A model generated the notes under the pieces. That model saw only the letters and a program-made list of their open reading frames with translations. It searched no databases and was not told where the DNA came from. Shown here piece by piece: positions 5,845 through 5,934 of a stretch of 5,934 nucleotides of DNA (its first letter is position 1; every line of letters begins with the position of its first letter). Origin of the DNA: Oscillospiraceae bacterium. Its GTDB lineage: Bacteria > Bacillota_A > Clostridia > Oscillospirales > CAG-272. The DNA is taken from NCBI GenBank assembly GCA_015064195.1, contig SVSO01000185.1, forward strand, positions 1 through 5,934. The letters are read 5' to 3'. Made by a program: the position numbers and the translations under genes.

Positions 5845-5934
5845 TGAACTGCCCCAAATTGTGCGGACAGTGCAAAAAAGCCTCGTTTGGTAGAAAATAT
5901 TAAATTCAAGCAACGAACTGACATCGCATTTCGA
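5845..5934 (-). mobile_element. Terminus of an IS3-family insertion sequence (partial)
   Basis: From 5845 the sequence TGAACTGCCCCAAATTGTG, followed by CGGACAGT, has the form of IS3-family (IS150-like) terminal inverted repeats, which begin TG.ACTG.CCCC and contain GGACA a few bases later. A short minus-strand frame that could be the end of a transposase stops 60 bases inside this end, the usual spacing for the right end of such elements. The element would extend beyond the window to the right. The opposite end and target duplication cannot be seen, and the call rests on remembered consensus. Confidence 0.5.
5906..5934 (-). CDS. Possible last codons of an IS3-family transposase (OrfB)
   Basis: Entering from the right edge on the minus strand, the last nine sense codons read xEMRCQFVA (the first is split by the window edge) before a TGA at 5908-5906. 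IS3-family OrfB (rve integrase) proteins commonly end in a short SP-x-E-x-R type segment close to the right inverted repeat, and this fragment fits in position and character. It is far too short for identification by itself; the neighbouring inverted-repeat-like sequence is the main support. Confidence 0.3.

Noticed and set aside
5725..5900. 6S or SRP RNA downstream of the orphan promoter
   Set aside because: I could not build the long bubble-containing helix of 6S RNA or find the SRP GGAAG-type core, and the stretch is interrupted by the IS-like end.
1..5934. CRISPR array, tRNA or rRNA genes
   Set aside because: No regularly spaced repeats of 24-40 bases and no tRNA T-arm or rRNA-like sequences were seen on either strand.

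Overview
The window looks like a chromosomal segment from a low-to-mid-GC Firmicute, most likely a Clostridia/Oscillospiraceae-type gut bacterium. This rests on strong AGGAGG-type ribosome binding sites, textbook SigA promoters (TTGACT/TTGAAA with TATAAT at 17-18 bp), AT-rich intergenic DNA around moderately GC-rich genes, and a nifS-nifU pair of the Firmicute type. The genus cannot be fixed from the sequence alone.

Layout. Positions 1-88 (minus) are the first 29 codons of a secreted or surface protein with a clear signal peptide. It is driven by a promoter at 300-328 through a leader of about 205 nt that can fold into a bulged long-range stem enclosing a hairpin. Positions 330-817 hold no gene I can support. 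Positions 818-2572 (minus) carry a compact Fe-S assembly operon: promoter, nifS/iscS-type cysteine desulfurase, nifU/iscU-type scaffold, and a 13-bp hairpin terminator. Positions 2609-3809 (minus) carry a second operon: a strong extended -10 promoter, a PHP-domain metal-dependent phosphoesterase and rnhA (RNase HI), only 3 nt apart. I see no terminator between rnhA and the nifS promoter, so the four genes may be partly co-transcribed.

Positions 3829-5550 (plus) carry a divergently transcribed 538-residue protein that is the most unusual gene here. It is an ECF-like sigma factor (sigma2 and sigma4 regions in the first ~165 residues) fused to a predicted winged-helix domain and then to a ~280-residue, cysteine-containing C-terminal region I do not recognise. 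Its promoter and the PHP/rnhA promoter face away from each other, and their -35 elements lie in a near-perfect inverted repeat, so the two could share a regulator.

The right end (5551-5934) contains a perfect 38-bp palindrome (probable terminator) among ATTAAG-type short repeats. A strong promoter follows with no convincing gene behind it. The window ends in what looks like the terminus of an IS3-family insertion sequence, with the last residues of its transposase entering on the minus strand.

How the genes relate: NifS supplies persulfide sulfur to NifU for Fe-S assembly, and RNase HI removes RNA:DNA hybrids. The PHP protein probably hydrolyses a phosphoester of unknown identity. The sigma fusion probably controls a regulon that is not visible here; no anti-sigma gene is adjacent within the window.
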